A DNA stretch of 64,000 nt from Luteibacter sp. SG786 (GCF_011759605.1 NZ_JAAOYX010000003.1:1-64000), one strand, 5' to 3'. Positions 9,379 to 19,225 are shown, counted from the stretch's first letter. Notes: generated by a model from the letters alone, not told the origin. Made by a program: numbers and translations.

Positions 9379-12300
9379 ATGAGTTCACGTCATTACCGCG
9401 CCAATTCGCTGGGCCGCCGGAGCGCACTGGCCCTTGCGATCAGCCTGGGCACCGTTTCCGGTGCCGTGTTCGCGCAGGCGACCACCGGTTCGATCTTCGG
9501 CCAGGTGCCCGCCGGCGCAGGCCAGACAGTCACCGCCACCAGCGATACGGGCGTCACCCGTACCGCCACCGTCAGCCCCGATGGCCGGTACACCATCGGC
9601 CAATTGCCCCTGGGCAACTACAAGGTCACGCTGAACCGTGACGGCGCCGCCGTCGATTCGCGGTCCAACGTCACCCTTCGTGTGGGTGCGGGTACGGAGG
9701 TAGGATTTGGCGGTGCAGCTGCGTCCGGTGAAGCCGCCAGCCTGGAAGGCGTGACCGTCTCTGCGAACGCCTTGCCTTCGATCGACGTGAGCTCGGTCGA
9801 CTCGCGTACAGTCATTACGTCGCAGCAGCTTGCGAAGTTGCCGCTCGCCCGTACCGCCGAAGCGATTGCGCTGCTTGCCCCGGGCGCCGTTGCCGGCAGC
9901 TCGTTCTTTACTGGCCCGACCGGTAACCCGCTCGTTTCCATCGCCGGTAGCGCCGTTACCGAGAATGCGTACTACATCAACGGTTTCAACACGACCGACC
10001 CGCTGAGCGGTTTCGGCGGCATCAGCTTGCCTTACGGCGCCATTGATCAGCAGGAAATTCTCGCTGGTGGCTACGGCGCGGCCTACGGTCGTTCGTCGGG
10101 TGGCGTACTCAGCCAGGTGGGTAAGCGTGGTTCGAACGAGTGGCATTTTGGCGCTCAGGTTCTGTGGGAGCCGAAAGGAACGAAAGCCTCGCCGATGAAC
10201 TACTACCGCAAGGTCGGTTCGGAGGCCGGTGAAATATTCGATCGCAACGACACGGACAAGACGTGGCGTACGACGTACTCGGCCTACGCTGGCGGTCCGC
10301 TCATCAAGGACACGTTGTACGTGTTCCTGGCCGCCGAACAGGAGCGCCGCGAGGGCTCGCAGATCACGAACGTCAATGCGCCGTTCGTCTACAAGCAGAG
10401 CTATCGCAATCCGAAGTACTACGGAAAGATCGACTGGAACATCAACGACAGCAATATCCTCGAACTGACGGGCGCCTCGAACAAGCAGGACTACGACGCC
10501 TCGATCTTCGACTATGACTACGCCACGCGCACACGCGGTGCATTCGTGAGCAAGGACACTGCCGGCGCACCGCAGAACAAGTCCGGCGCTGACGTCTACT
10601 CCGCCAAGTTCACCAGCTACATCACCGACGACCTGACCCTTACCGCGCTCTACGGCAAGATGAAGGGCACGTATTACACCGCGACGGCGGCTGGAACGGA
10701 TCTGCCGTCGATCCTCCAGCCGACGAGGCAGGATCCCGCGCTCAATGGCGGTTCGCCGATCAGCAATGCCAACCCGTCCGCCCAGATCGCCGATCCCCGT
10801 CACAAGTCCACCAATACCAACCTTCGCATCGACCTGAGCTACCACATCGGCGATCACACGGTCACCGCCGGTATCGACAACCAGAAGGTATCCGATCAGA
10901 ACGACGGCATTACGACGTCGGGTCCGGGATACGCCTGGGAATACGGCGTGGGCAAGCCGGGTACGCCGATCATCGGCAAATCGCCGACCGACGCCGCTTA
11001 TGTAGCGCCGCCGGGAGGCAACGGCTACTACGTCGCTCGCTATGTCTACAGCACCGCCGCCTCGGTGCGCACGACGCAGCGCGCGCAGTACATCGAAGAC
11101 TCGTGGCAGGTGAACGACCGCTGGTTGCTGAAGCTTGGTCTGCGCAATGACCAGTTCACCAACTACAACCAGAACGGTGAACCGTACCTCCGCCTCAAGA
11201 AGCCGCAGTGGGCGCCGCGCCTCGGTGCCACGTGGGACGTGAACGGCGATTCCAGCCTGAAGATCTACGCCAACGCGGGCCGCTACTTCCTCGCGCTGCC
11301 GGCATCCGTCGCGCTGCGTTCCGCCGGTGCTTCGCTGTACACGCGTGAGTACTTCAACTACACCGGCATCGACGGCAACGGTATTCCTCAGGGCCTGACG
11401 CCGATCTTCAGCAGCACGGGCGGCCCGATCTCGGCCAACCGCGAATACGGCATTCCGCGCGATCCGAAGACCGCCGCCGGCACGAACATCAAGTCCGAGT
11501 ACCAGGATGAATTCATCCTTGGTTTCGACGCGATGCTGACCGACAAGTGGACTTACGGTGCCAAGGCCACCGTGCGCAAGCTGCGTAACGCGATCGACGA
11601 TGTGGGCGATTCCGATGCGATCCTGCGCAAGATGGACCGCCTGGGCATCGATCCGGACACCATCGGCGACATCCAGGGCAGCTACCTGTTCAATCCGGGT
11701 CGTGCGAATACCTTCCTCATTCCCAACGTCAATGGCGGCTACTACAAGGTCGACATGAACAATGAGGACTTCGGGTTCCCGCACAGCAAGCGCAACTACT
11801 ACGGCCTGAACCTGTATCTCGACCACGCCTGGGACGGCAAGTACCAGGTCCGCTTCGACTACCTGTACTCGAAGAGCTACGGCAACTCGGAAGGCCAGGT
11901 GCGTTCGGACATTCGTCAGGACACCGTGTCCGCCACGGTCGACTGGGATTACGCCGAGGTCATGCAGTATGCGAATGGCGAGTTGGCCAACAGCCGCAAG
12001 CACCAGTTCAAGATCTATGGCTCGTACCAGATCGCCCCGGAATGGATGGTCTCGGCCAACACCTTGATCTCGTCGGGCGCTCCGAAGAGCTGCCTCGGCT
12101 ACTTCGGTCCGGACGAGACCAATCCGAACCTCGGTTATGGCTCGTACTACCACTGGTGCGCAGGGCAGCCGTCGCCTCCTGGCAAGGCGGGCCACAACCC
12201 GTGGACCTACATCGTCACGGGCGCGATCGAGTATCGCCCGGTCTGGGCCGACAGCAAGCTGGCTTTCAACGTGACGGTGTTCAACCTGCTGAATCAGCGC

Positions 12301-12420
12301 AAGGCCACTCAGACCTATCCCATCCGCGAATTCGCGGACGATCCGAACCCGCGTTATGGCGTGCCGCTCTATCAGACGACGCCCCGCTACGCTCGTTTCG
12401 GTATCACCTACGACTTCTGA
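9379..12420 (+). CDS. Oar-like TonB-dependent outer-membrane receptor, copy 1
   Basis: The start at 9379 has a GGGGAG ribosome site 8 bp upstream and yields a signal peptide cut after VFA (residue 32), so longer upstream frames are not used. The 1013-residue protein has a carboxypeptidase-regulatory-like domain (about 35-110: TGSIFGQVPAGAGQTV, GVTRTATVSPDGRYTIGQLP), a TonB-receptor plug (about 125-250, NGFNTTDPLSG, GYGAAYGRSSGGV) and a long beta-barrel ending GITYDF with terminal aromatic. This is the Oar architecture of myxobacteria and xanthomonads. The ligand is unknown. A close paralogue follows 488 bp downstream. Confidence 0.92.
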   Translation: MSSRHYRANSLGRRSALALAISLGTVSGAVFAQATTGSIFGQVPAGAGQTVTATSDTGVTRTATVSPDGRYTIGQLPLGNYKVTLNRDGAAVDSRSNVTLRVGAGTEVGFGGAAASGEAASLEGVTVSANALPSIDVSSVDSRTVITSQQLAKLPLARTAEAIALLAPGAVAGSSFFTGPTGNPLVSIAGSAVTENAYYINGFNTTDPLSGFGGISLPYGAIDQQEILAGGYGAAYGRSSGGVLSQVGKRGSNEWHFGAQVLWEPKGTKASPMNYYRKVGSEAGEIFDRNDTDKTWRTTYSAYAGGPLIKDTLYVFLAAEQERREGSQITNVNAPFVYKQSYRNPKYYGKIDWNINDSNILELTGASNKQDYDASIFDYDYATRTRGAFVSKDTAGAPQNKSGADVYSAKFTSYITDDLTLTALYGKMKGTYYTATAAGTDLPSILQPTRQDPALNGGSPISNANPSAQIADPRHKSTNTNLRIDLSYHIGDHTVTAGIDNQKVSDQNDGITTSGPGYAWEYGVGKPGTPIIGKSPTDAAYVAPPGGNGYYVARYVYSTAASVRTTQRAQYIEDSWQVNDRWLLKLGLRNDQFTNYNQNGEPYLRLKKPQWAPRLGATWDVNGDSSLKIYANAGRYFLALPASVALRSAGASLYTREYFNYTGIDGNGIPQGLTPIFSSTGGPISANREYGIPRDPKTAAGTNIKSEYQDEFILGFDAMLTDKWTYGAKATVRKLRNAIDDVGDSDAILRKMDRLGIDPDTIGDIQGSYLFNPGRANTFLIPNVNGGYYKVDMNNEDFGFPHSKRNYYGLNLYLDHAWDGKYQVRFDYLYSKSYGNSEGQVRSDIRQDTVSATVDWDYAEVMQYANGELANSRKHQFKIYGSYQIAPEWMVSANTLISSGAPKSCLGYFGPDETNPNLGYGSYYHWCAGQPSPPGKAGHNPWTYIVTGAIEYRPVWADSKLAFNVTVFNLLNQRKATQTYPIREFADDPNPRYGVPLYQTTPRYARFGITYDF

Positions 12421-12509
12421 TAGGTCGGTCAGCAAGAACATCTACAACAAGAGAAGGTCGCCGGAGCAAGGGATGGCTCCGGTGGCAAAGGCAATATGCC
12501 TCCCCAGAT

Positions 12510-12543
12510 CGCCCCCTGCCTCCCGGCCGGGGGCGCTTTTTTT
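12510..12543 (+). terminator. Intrinsic terminator after Oar-like gene 1
   Basis: CGCCCCC (12510-12516) pairs with GGGGGCG (12529-12535) around a 12-nt loop and is followed by a CTTTTTTTT run. It lies 90 bp after the stop and separates the two receptor genes into independent transcripts. Confidence 0.88.
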
Positions 12544-12651
12544 ACGGAACTGTTTCAGTTGTAAGCGAAATTCCCCAGAATTCCTGCGGTTGCAAGAGGC
12601 AATCGCCGCCTAAAACGTAAGAAAAAGCGCCGTTCCCATGTAAATAATTTG

Positions 12652-12681
12652 TTGACATGGGCCTCGGCGTACGCCTAGATT
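12652..12681 (+). promoter_or_regulatory. Sigma70-like promoter for Oar-like gene 2
   Basis: A perfect -35 TTGACA (12652-12657) is followed after 18 bp by a -10-like TAGATT (12676-12681). The start would be near 12688, giving a leader of about 220 nt that contains the hairpins CCGGCTTCGGCCGG and GCCCGGTTCGGGC before a GGGGAG ribosome site. The remainder of 12421-12908 shows no gene. Confidence 0.68.
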
Positions 12682-12908
12682 CGGCATCGACGACTCTGGA
12701 CGACCCCTTCCCCACGGACTTGGCGGGAAGATTCGACCAGCGAGTCAGGGCTTATCGGAAGCAAGTCAACGGGGCGACGCACCTCTCTGGGAGAGAGATA
12801 GGGCGAAGGCAATCCCCGCACATGCGTTCGAACAGGCCACTTTTTTCCGGCTTCGGCCGGCTTTGCTCGTTTTCAGGCCCGGTTCGGGCTGATCTGGGGA
12901 GATTTGCA

Positions 12909-15900
12909 ATGAGTTCTCGCAGCATCCGGCAGGCATCCGTCCTGCGTCGTTCCTCGCTGGCGCTTGCGCTCGCGATGGGCATGGGCCTCACGGGTTCCGT
13001 GTTCGCCCAGGCCACCACCGGTAGCCTCTTCGGCTCGGCTCAGCCCGGTGAAACCGTTCAGATTACCAGCCAGACTGGTGTGACCCGTTCCACCACCGTC
13101 GGTGAGAATGGCCGCTACACCTTCGGCAACCTGCCGCTCGGTAGCTACAAAGTCAGCCTCATGAAGGACGGCGCCACCGTCGACTCGCGCGACAACGTCG
13201 AACTGCGCGTCAACGCCGGTACCGAAGTGTCGTTCACCGCGCCGGCTGCAGCTGCTAACGCGTCGAACCTGGAAGGCGTGACCGTCGTCGGCACGGCACT
13301 GCCGCCGATCGACGTTTCGTCCGTCGATTCCCGCACCGTCATCACTCAGACCCAGCTGAAGCAGTTGCCGCTGGGTCGTAGCGCCGAAGCCATCGCGCTG
13401 CTGGCTCCGGGCGTGACCGCCGGCGCCACCGGCACGGGTATCGCGAGCCCGACGGGCCAGGGCCTCATTTCGTTCGCCGGCTCGTCGGTCAATGAAAACG
13501 CCTACTACGTCAACGGCATGAACACGACCGATCCGATCAACGGTTACGGCGGTATCGTGCTGCCGTACGGCGCGATCGATCAGCAGGAAATCCTGACCGG
13601 CGGCTACGGCGCCCAGTACGGCCGTTCGGCCGGTGGCGTGATCAACGTCGTGGGCCGTCGCGGTACGAATGACTTCCACTTCGGCGGTCAGCTGCTCTTC
13701 ACCCCGAAGTGGGCGAAGGCCGACCCGCGCAACATCAATTACCCGAAGGGCTCGGCCGACCAGGGCGACCTCTACCAGTACCGTCGTGACAACAAGGATT
13801 GGGAAGCGGTTGCTTCGGCCTACGCCGGCGGCCCGCTGATCAAGGACAAGCTGTTCGCGTTCGTCGCTGTCGAAGGCGCGCGTCGCGAAGGTACGAACGT
13901 CGGTTCGGTGCCCACCACCCAGGTGACCAACTACCGTTACGACGATCCGAAGCTGTATGGCAAGATCGACTGGAACATCAACGACAACAACATCCTCGAA
14001 CTGACGGGTGCGTCGTACAAGGATGAATACTCCGGTGGCATCTACGGCTACGACAACGATACGAAGACCCGCCAGGAGTATCGCAACGCTGCCACGATCG
14101 AGAACACCAAGCAGACGATGTGGCTGGCCAAGTACACCAGCTACATCACCGACACCCTGACCTTGACCGCCCAGTACGGCAAGCAGAAGACGGCGTTCTA
14201 CACCCAGCCGGCTCTGACCGATCCGGACCTCATCTACATCACCACGCCGGGTAACCAGAACCCCGCGCTGAACGGTGGCGTGGCCGGCGGTATCGGCAAC
14301 GCGCAGAACCTGCGCGACATCGACAATCCGAAGCACGAGAGCAAGGGCACGAACTACCGCCTCGACCTGTCCTGGGTCGTGGGTAACCACACCCTGTCGG
14401 CCGGTATCGACAACCAGAACACGCAGGACAACGACGACGGTAGCTACATCTACGGTAACGCCGGCTACTCCTGGGCTTACGGCCGCGTCTCCGACTCCGG
14501 CACGATCGCGGGCGGCCTCGTGGATCCCCTCCCGGGCCAGACGTATTACGTTTCGCAGTACCGCATCACCACGTCGGGCAGCGTTCGCGTGAAGCAGCGC
14601 GCGCAGTACGTGGAAGACAAGTGGCAGGTCACCGACAACATCCTGCTGTCGCTCGGCCTGCGTAACGACCAGTTCACCAACTACAACGCCGGCGGTCAGG
14701 CTTACATCACCCAGACCAAGCCGCAGTGGGCTCCGCGCCTTGGCGGTACCTGGGACGTGTACGGCGACAGCACCTTCAAGGTGTACGCCAACGCCGGTCG
14801 TTATTACCTCGCTCTCCCGGCGTCGCCGGCACTGCGCGCGGCTTCGGGTTCGTACTACACGAACCGCTACTTCGCGTACTCCGGTATCGACCCGGCCACG
14901 GGTTACCCGACTGGTCTCACGCCGCTCAACACCGTGCGCGGTCTGGGTGCGGAAGTGTCGACGAACAACGAGTACGGCCAGCAGCCGGATCCGAAGACCG
15001 TCACGGCCAAGGGTGTGAAGGCCGAGTACCAGGATGAGTTCATTGCCGGCTTCGACAAGACCCTCGGCACGAACTGGACCTACGGTGCCAAGCTGACCTA
15101 CCGCAAGCTGGGTAACGCGATCGACGACTACTGCGACTCGGGTCGCGTGCAGGACGCCTTCACGGCTGCCGGTTACGACACCTCGACGCAGAACTGGGAC
15201 GCCATCGGCTGCTACCTGTTCAACCCGGGTCGCGCGAACACCTTCCAGGTGCAGAATGCTGCAGGCGGCTACGACTCGATCTCGCTGTCCAACAAGGACC
15301 TCGGATTCCCGCACCTGAAGCGTCACTACTACGCGGCCGAGCTGCACCTCGACCGTCAGAAGGGCGACGGCAACTGGTGGGGTACCGTCAGCTACACCTA
15401 CTCGCGCCTCTACGGTAACAGCGAAGGTCAGGTGGATACCGATGCCGGTACCCGCAGCAACCCGTCTGTCACTCAGGCCTGGGACAATGCTCCGCTGATG
15501 GTGTATTCGAACGGCGACCTCGCCAACGATCACACCCACGCGCTGAAGGCTTACGGCGCTTACCAGATCACTCCGGAATGGATGGTCGCGGGTAACATCG
15601 CCATCGTGTCGGGTGCGCCGCGCAACTGCTACGGCGGTTTCGGTCCGGACGAGGTCGATGCGGGTTACGGTGTCGAGTCGTACCACTGGTGCGCCGGTCA
15701 GCCGTCGCCTCCGGGCAAGGGCAGCCGCCTGCCGATGACGCATACCGTCTCGGTCAGCTCGGAGTACCGCCCGGCCTTCGCCGACCACAAGCTGGCCTTC
15801 AGCGTCGAAGTGTTCAATCTCTTCAACGAGCAGCAGAAGACCCAGTCGTATCCGTACTATGGCGTGTCGAACGCTCCGAACGAGCAGTACCGCCGTGCGC

Positions 15901-15953
15901 TGACGTACCAGACCCCGCGTTCGGTCCGCTTCGGCGTCACCTACGACTACTGA
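12909..15953 (+). CDS. Oar-like TonB-dependent outer-membrane receptor, copy 2
   Basis: This 1014-residue protein is a paralogue of the preceding one. It has the same MSSR start, a signal peptide cut after VFA (33), a carboxypeptidase-regulatory-like domain, a plug (NGMNTTDPINGYGG, GYGAQYGRSAGGV) and a barrel ending GVTYDY. Shared blocks run through the whole length, for example SSVDSRTVIT, AEAIALLAPG and WCAGQPSPPGK. The start is supported by GGGGAG 9 bp upstream and by the equivalent start in copy 1. It has its own promoter and a double terminator, so it is a separate unit. Codon choice is more biased to GC-ending codons than in copy 1, which suggests high expression. Confidence 0.92.
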   Translation: MSSRSIRQASVLRRSSLALALAMGMGLTGSVFAQATTGSLFGSAQPGETVQITSQTGVTRSTTVGENGRYTFGNLPLGSYKVSLMKDGATVDSRDNVELRVNAGTEVSFTAPAAAANASNLEGVTVVGTALPPIDVSSVDSRTVITQTQLKQLPLGRSAEAIALLAPGVTAGATGTGIASPTGQGLISFAGSSVNENAYYVNGMNTTDPINGYGGIVLPYGAIDQQEILTGGYGAQYGRSAGGVINVVGRRGTNDFHFGGQLLFTPKWAKADPRNINYPKGSADQGDLYQYRRDNKDWEAVASAYAGGPLIKDKLFAFVAVEGARREGTNVGSVPTTQVTNYRYDDPKLYGKIDWNINDNNILELTGASYKDEYSGGIYGYDNDTKTRQEYRNAATIENTKQTMWLAKYTSYITDTLTLTAQYGKQKTAFYTQPALTDPDLIYITTPGNQNPALNGGVAGGIGNAQNLRDIDNPKHESKGTNYRLDLSWVVGNHTLSAGIDNQNTQDNDDGSYIYGNAGYSWAYGRVSDSGTIAGGLVDPLPGQTYYVSQYRITTSGSVRVKQRAQYVEDKWQVTDNILLSLGLRNDQFTNYNAGGQAYITQTKPQWAPRLGGTWDVYGDSTFKVYANAGRYYLALPASPALRAASGSYYTNRYFAYSGIDPATGYPTGLTPLNTVRGLGAEVSTNNEYGQQPDPKTVTAKGVKAEYQDEFIAGFDKTLGTNWTYGAKLTYRKLGNAIDDYCDSGRVQDAFTAAGYDTSTQNWDAIGCYLFNPGRANTFQVQNAAGGYDSISLSNKDLGFPHLKRHYYAAELHLDRQKGDGNWWGTVSYTYSRLYGNSEGQVDTDAGTRSNPSVTQAWDNAPLMVYSNGDLANDHTHALKAYGAYQITPEWMVAGNIAIVSGAPRNCYGGFGPDEVDAGYGVESYHWCAGQPSPPGKGSRLPMTHTVSVSSEYRPAFADHKLAFSVEVFNLFNEQQKTQSYPYYGVSNAPNEQYRRALTYQTPRSVRFGVTYDY

Positions 15954-15980
15954 TCCACGGTAGTCGGCTGCCGGCAGGCA

Positions 15981-16044
15981 CCGGGCCCCTTCGGGCCCGG
16001 CGCCCGCCCAGAAAGAAGCGCCACCTTCGGGTGGCGTTTTTTTT
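15981..16044 (+). terminator. Double terminator after Oar-like gene 2
   Basis: Two hairpins occur in tandem. CCGGGCCC-CTTC-GGGCCCGG (15981-16000) has no T run. CGCCACC-TTCG-GGTGGCG (16019-16036) has a UUCG tetraloop and is followed by TTTTTTTT. The second is a canonical intrinsic terminator. The remaining 16045-16265 holds only AT-rich promoter-like sequence (TTGACT at 16144, TATGCT at 16172, spacing too long to call). Confidence 0.9.
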
Positions 16045-16265
16045 GCGAATTCCTTGGAAATCCGTAAGATGGCACGTTTCCGGCAAGTCTGACTGCCAGC
16101 TAGCCGAGGACGACGAAATGCGCTTTCGTGTCTAGTTCGTCACTTGACTTTTCGAAACGCCTATTTGCCGGTATGCTCACAAGTTCCCCCCGGAGGCCCG
16201 GTGCGCCATGCGCACGCGTATCTTCCGTGACCCACGACCATTCCGTTCCGTAACGAGGTTCGACC

Positions 16266-17126
16266 ATGCGCAGGATTCTCTTGTCGCTCGCATCCGTGGC
16301 CGCCATGGCGGCCCTCGCCGGTTGCAGCGGCGGCTCCGACACCAATGGCCAGCAGGCTGCGGGCCCGGCGGGCTCCGATAATGCCAACGCCGCGCCGGCC
16401 AATGCCGTCACCGGCACCGTCAGCCTGCGCGACGCCGGCGCCCAGTTGAGCCCGGACGCGAAGCTCGAACTCAAGCTGGTCGACGTGTCGGCCGAAGGTT
16501 CGCAGCCGCTCGCCAGCAAGACGATCGCGCCGGTCACCATGCCGCAGTCGTTCCAGCTCGACTTCAACGCGTCGGACGTGAATCCGAACGACATGTACAT
16601 CGTCGACGTATCGCTGCAGGACGGCGAGCGCCACTATTCCTCGCCGCTGAAGACACCGGTGCTGACCAAGGGCGCGAAGAACGCCGTCACCATCCAGCTT
16701 GTCGGCGAAGCCACGCCGGGCGAGAAGGAACTGGCCGGTTACAACAGCCTCAAGAAGAACATCGGCGGCATGAAGGTCACCCAGGGCACCGCGCTGAAGG
16801 AAGGCGAGTCGCGCGGCTGGCAGATCTTCAAGAAGGGCAACGACGTCCAGTTCGTCATCGAACTGGTCGATTACGGCGACAAGGGTTTCACCTCCACGAA
16901 CTACGCCTACAAGAACGGCAAGCCGTGGGTCATCGTGCAGGAGAAGAAGTCGAGCAAGGACGCCAAGCCGAACTCGATCGAGCGCGCGGGCTGGAACGAC
17001 GCCGGCGAGCTGGTACTGAAGCAGAACGAAGCCGGCGGCAAGGTCGACGTGCTGTCCGACGATGACGCGAACAGCCTGAAGAAGCAGGCCGAGGCGATGT
17101 ATGCGAAGGGTGGCGGCAAGAAGTAA
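16266..17126 (+). CDS. YbaY-like lipoprotein
   Basis: The 286-residue precursor has a lipobox LAGC with the modified cysteine at residue 20. A Ser/Gly/Ala-rich linker (20-47) follows. Residues about 48-140 form a beta-rich domain (VTGTVSLRD, LKLVDVS, FQLDFNASDVNP) like the YbaY/YscW pilotin-type lipoprotein domain. The C-terminal 120 residues are lysine-rich and unlike any family I can name. It is predicted to be anchored in the periplasm or outer membrane. The single gene is closed by a terminator and is convergent with the autotransporter gene. Confidence 0.78.
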   Translation: MRRILLSLASVAAMAALAGCSGGSDTNGQQAAGPAGSDNANAAPANAVTGTVSLRDAGAQLSPDAKLELKLVDVSAEGSQPLASKTIAPVTMPQSFQLDFNASDVNPNDMYIVDVSLQDGERHYSSPLKTPVLTKGAKNAVTIQLVGEATPGEKELAGYNSLKKNIGGMKVTQGTALKEGESRGWQIFKKGNDVQFVIELVDYGDKGFTSTNYAYKNGKPWVIVQEKKSSKDAKPNSIERAGWNDAGELVLKQNEAGGKVDVLSDDDANSLKKQAEAMYAKGGGKK

Positions 17127-17150
17127 AGCCGTCCATTCCTGAGCCAAAAA

Positions 17151-17179
17151 AACGCCGGCACATGCCGGCGTTTTTTTTG
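17151..17179. terminator. Intrinsic terminator after the lipoprotein gene
   Basis: ACGCCGGCA-CA-TGCCGGCGT is preceded by AAAAAAA and followed by TTTTTTTT, so it can work in both directions. It serves the lipoprotein gene on the plus strand and backs up the convergent autotransporter gene. Confidence 0.92.
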
Positions 17180-17208
17180 ATGGAGCGTCGTCGTTTGTCC
17201 CGGACTGG

Positions 17209-17294
17209 GGCGCTGGATTCCTGCCTTCACAGGAATGACGGGTGGGGCTTATCGCCACCAGTCGTCGTCCCTGCGAAAGCAGGGACCCAGCGCC
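17209..17294. repeat. Inverted REP-like element, family A
   Basis: Outer arms GGCGCTGG (17209) and CCAGCGCC (ending 17294) enclose two internal hairpins, TTCCTGCC-TTCAC-AGGAA and GTCCCTGC-GAAA-GCAGGGAC. The same architecture occurs at 38570-38671. It sits between two convergent genes, the usual place for REP-type elements. Confidence 0.75.
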
Positions 17295-17326
17295 TTGCGA
17301 CTGATCGAGCGTATCGCTCGACCGGA

Positions 17327-19123
17327 TCAGAACGCCAGCTTCACACCCAGGTTCAGACCGTTGTAACGCTGCGTGTCGTCGCCGAACCGGCCGCTGTAGC
17401 TGACCCAGCCGCTCCAGCTGCGGTTGAAGTCGGCGGTGACGCCGAGGTCGGCGGTGACCCAGGTCTTGTCGGGCGAGAAGCCCTGGACGGTGAACTGGCC
17501 AGCCATGTTGGTGAGGCCCGCGGTGACATAACGGTCGTCCGCGCGGCCGTCGTGGTTATAAGCCACTTCGGCGAAGGGGCGAAGCAACGTGTCGCCCGAC
17601 TGCCATGCGCCCTGCAGGCGCCAGCCGGCGGTCTCGATGCGCGAATTGCGAATCTGCTTGTCGAAGCGCATGGCCGTGCTGGTGTCGCTGCGTTCGGTGT
17701 AACCGAACACGCGAAGCTGCTCCCACTCCACCGACACGAACGGGCCCGTCTTCAGCGTTTCGCCACCGAACCACCAGCCGCCACTGAGGCCGCCACCGAC
17801 ATGCGAGCCGTCCGTCTTGCCGGTTTCGGTGCGGCGGGCCGTGCCAAGGTCGATGCGGCGGTCGATGTCGGTGAAGCTCAGCTGGCCGAAGCTGGCGAAG
17901 CCGCCGAAGTAACCGCCGCCGTTGTGATAGAACGCGTAGCCCGAGCCGGCGATGTCCTGCATCTTGTAGCCGCCACCGCCCTGGAAGTCGGCCTTCGACT
18001 GGGCGATACCCAGCGCGACGCCGACCGACACGTGGTCGTTCACGCGCGCATCGGCACCGAGGGTCAGGTTGACGTTGTCGCTGTCGGTCTTGGGCGAGGT
18101 GTCGGTGTTCTTGAACTTCTGCTGGCCGTAATCGACTGCCGCGAAGAAGCGCGAGTCGGCACCGAAGTTATCGGCCATCATCTGGTTGCGCAGCGTGCGC
18201 ACGTGGGCGGCATTGGACGCCAGGCCCGCTTCGCCGAGCAGCGAGATCTGCTGGGGCGCCGTGATCACCGAGATGGCGTACTGACCCAGCAGCGCGTGCG
18301 CCGCGGTGGTCGGGTGGATGCCGTCGGCGAACAGGTAGGTGCCGGCGGCATTCGGGTCGCGCAACGTCGCGGGCGAGCAGGTGATCGAGCTGGCCGTGGT
18401 GCAGGCCGGCACGGTGACGTTGGTGAAGCCGTAGGTGCTCGGGCTGGCGATCACTTCGTTGAGCAGGGCATACGTGTCGATGGGCACGATGCCCCGGTTG
18501 GCCGAGGCCAAGCCGCCGCTGAGCACGCCGTTGTAGACCTGCGTCAGCTGCGTGATGCCGGCCGAGGCGGCGGCGCCCTGCGACATGGCGGCCGGCGTCT
18601 TGCCCACGTCGGGGAGGTTGAAGACCACGATGGTCTTCGCGCCGGCAGCTTGCAGTGCCTTGATCTGACCGACTTCGTTGGTCGCGGCGGTAGCCACCGT
18701 GACCTGCGCCGTGGCGGGGTTCTGCGCGGCCGCGAGCAGGTCGTTGGCGCCGACCCACATCGTGTACAGGGCGTTCGGGTTGGCCTTGCCGCCATTCGCG
18801 GCGAGGTACTGCTGAATCTGTGTGGACGTGGCGGGCACCGGGTTCGCGATCGCTGCGCGCGCGCCGCCGAAGGCGTAGTCGGTGCCGCCCTGGAGCGACG
18901 GGGCCAGCGTGAGGTTGAAGTGCCTGGCGATGTTCTCGACGGCAACCGTGCCCGGGTTCGTGGTGAAGCGGGTGATTACCGGAGAACCGGAAAGCAGGGC
19001 GACGTTGCCGTTGTCGCTGAGGCTGTCGCCGAAGGAAACGACCTGCTGGTATCCGTCGGCGTGCGCCCCGGCACTGAAGAGAAGGGCGGCACCGATGGCA
19101 CCGGCAAGATGACGAATTCGCAT
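17327..19123 (-). CDS. GDSL esterase/lipase autotransporter (EstA-like)
   Basis: The 598-residue precursor has a signal peptide cut after AHA (22). A GDSL hydrolase passenger (about 25-310) has the nucleophile Ser34 in FGDSLSDNGN, the block III motif GANDL and the Asp/His of block V in DGIHPT. A C-terminal autotransporter beta-barrel (about 330-598) ends in F. Members such as Pseudomonas EstA stay on the cell surface and hydrolyse acyl esters; that activity is inferred from family. It is a single gene read toward the lipoprotein gene. The N-terminal passenger is complete with no frameshift. Confidence 0.92.
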   Translation of the reverse strand: MRIRHLAGAIGAALLFSAGAHADGYQQVVSFGDSLSDNGNVALLSGSPVITRFTTNPGTVAVENIARHFNLTLAPSLQGGTDYAFGGARAAIANPVPATSTQIQQYLAANGGKANPNALYTMWVGANDLLAAAQNPATAQVTVATAATNEVGQIKALQAAGAKTIVVFNLPDVGKTPAAMSQGAAASAGITQLTQVYNGVLSGGLASANRGIVPIDTYALLNEVIASPSTYGFTNVTVPACTTASSITCSPATLRDPNAAGTYLFADGIHPTTAAHALLGQYAISVITAPQQISLLGEAGLASNAAHVRTLRNQMMADNFGADSRFFAAVDYGQQKFKNTDTSPKTDSDNVNLTLGADARVNDHVSVGVALGIAQSKADFQGGGGYKMQDIAGSGYAFYHNGGGYFGGFASFGQLSFTDIDRRIDLGTARRTETGKTDGSHVGGGLSGGWWFGGETLKTGPFVSVEWEQLRVFGYTERSDTSTAMRFDKQIRNSRIETAGWRLQGAWQSGDTLLRPFAEVAYNHDGRADDRYVTAGLTNMAGQFTVQGFSPDKTWVTADLGVTADFNRSWSGWVSYSGRFGDDTQRYNGLNLGVKLAF

Positions 19124-19225
19124 GTGGACACTCCGTGTGGGGCGTTAGAGAAACGTTACGGTAATCGAAGCCATACGGCGGCGCATGCTGCGCTGCGGTA
19201 GCAGGCCATGAGGAAGAAGGATGTC

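Noticed and set aside
9385-12441. Open frame of about 1018 codons on the minus strand opposite Oar copy 1
   Set aside because: It mirrors the receptor gene base for base and gives a low-complexity Arg/Val/Ala/His protein with no domain; the plus-strand protein has signal peptide, plug and barrel.
12873-15788. Open frame of about 971 codons on the minus strand opposite Oar copy 2
   Set aside because: Same reason: a shadow of strong codon bias in a GC-rich gene, with no motif and no ribosome site.
17162-19201. 679-codon plus-strand frame over the autotransporter
   Set aside because: Antisense shadow; the minus-strand frame has the GDSL motifs, signal peptide and barrel.
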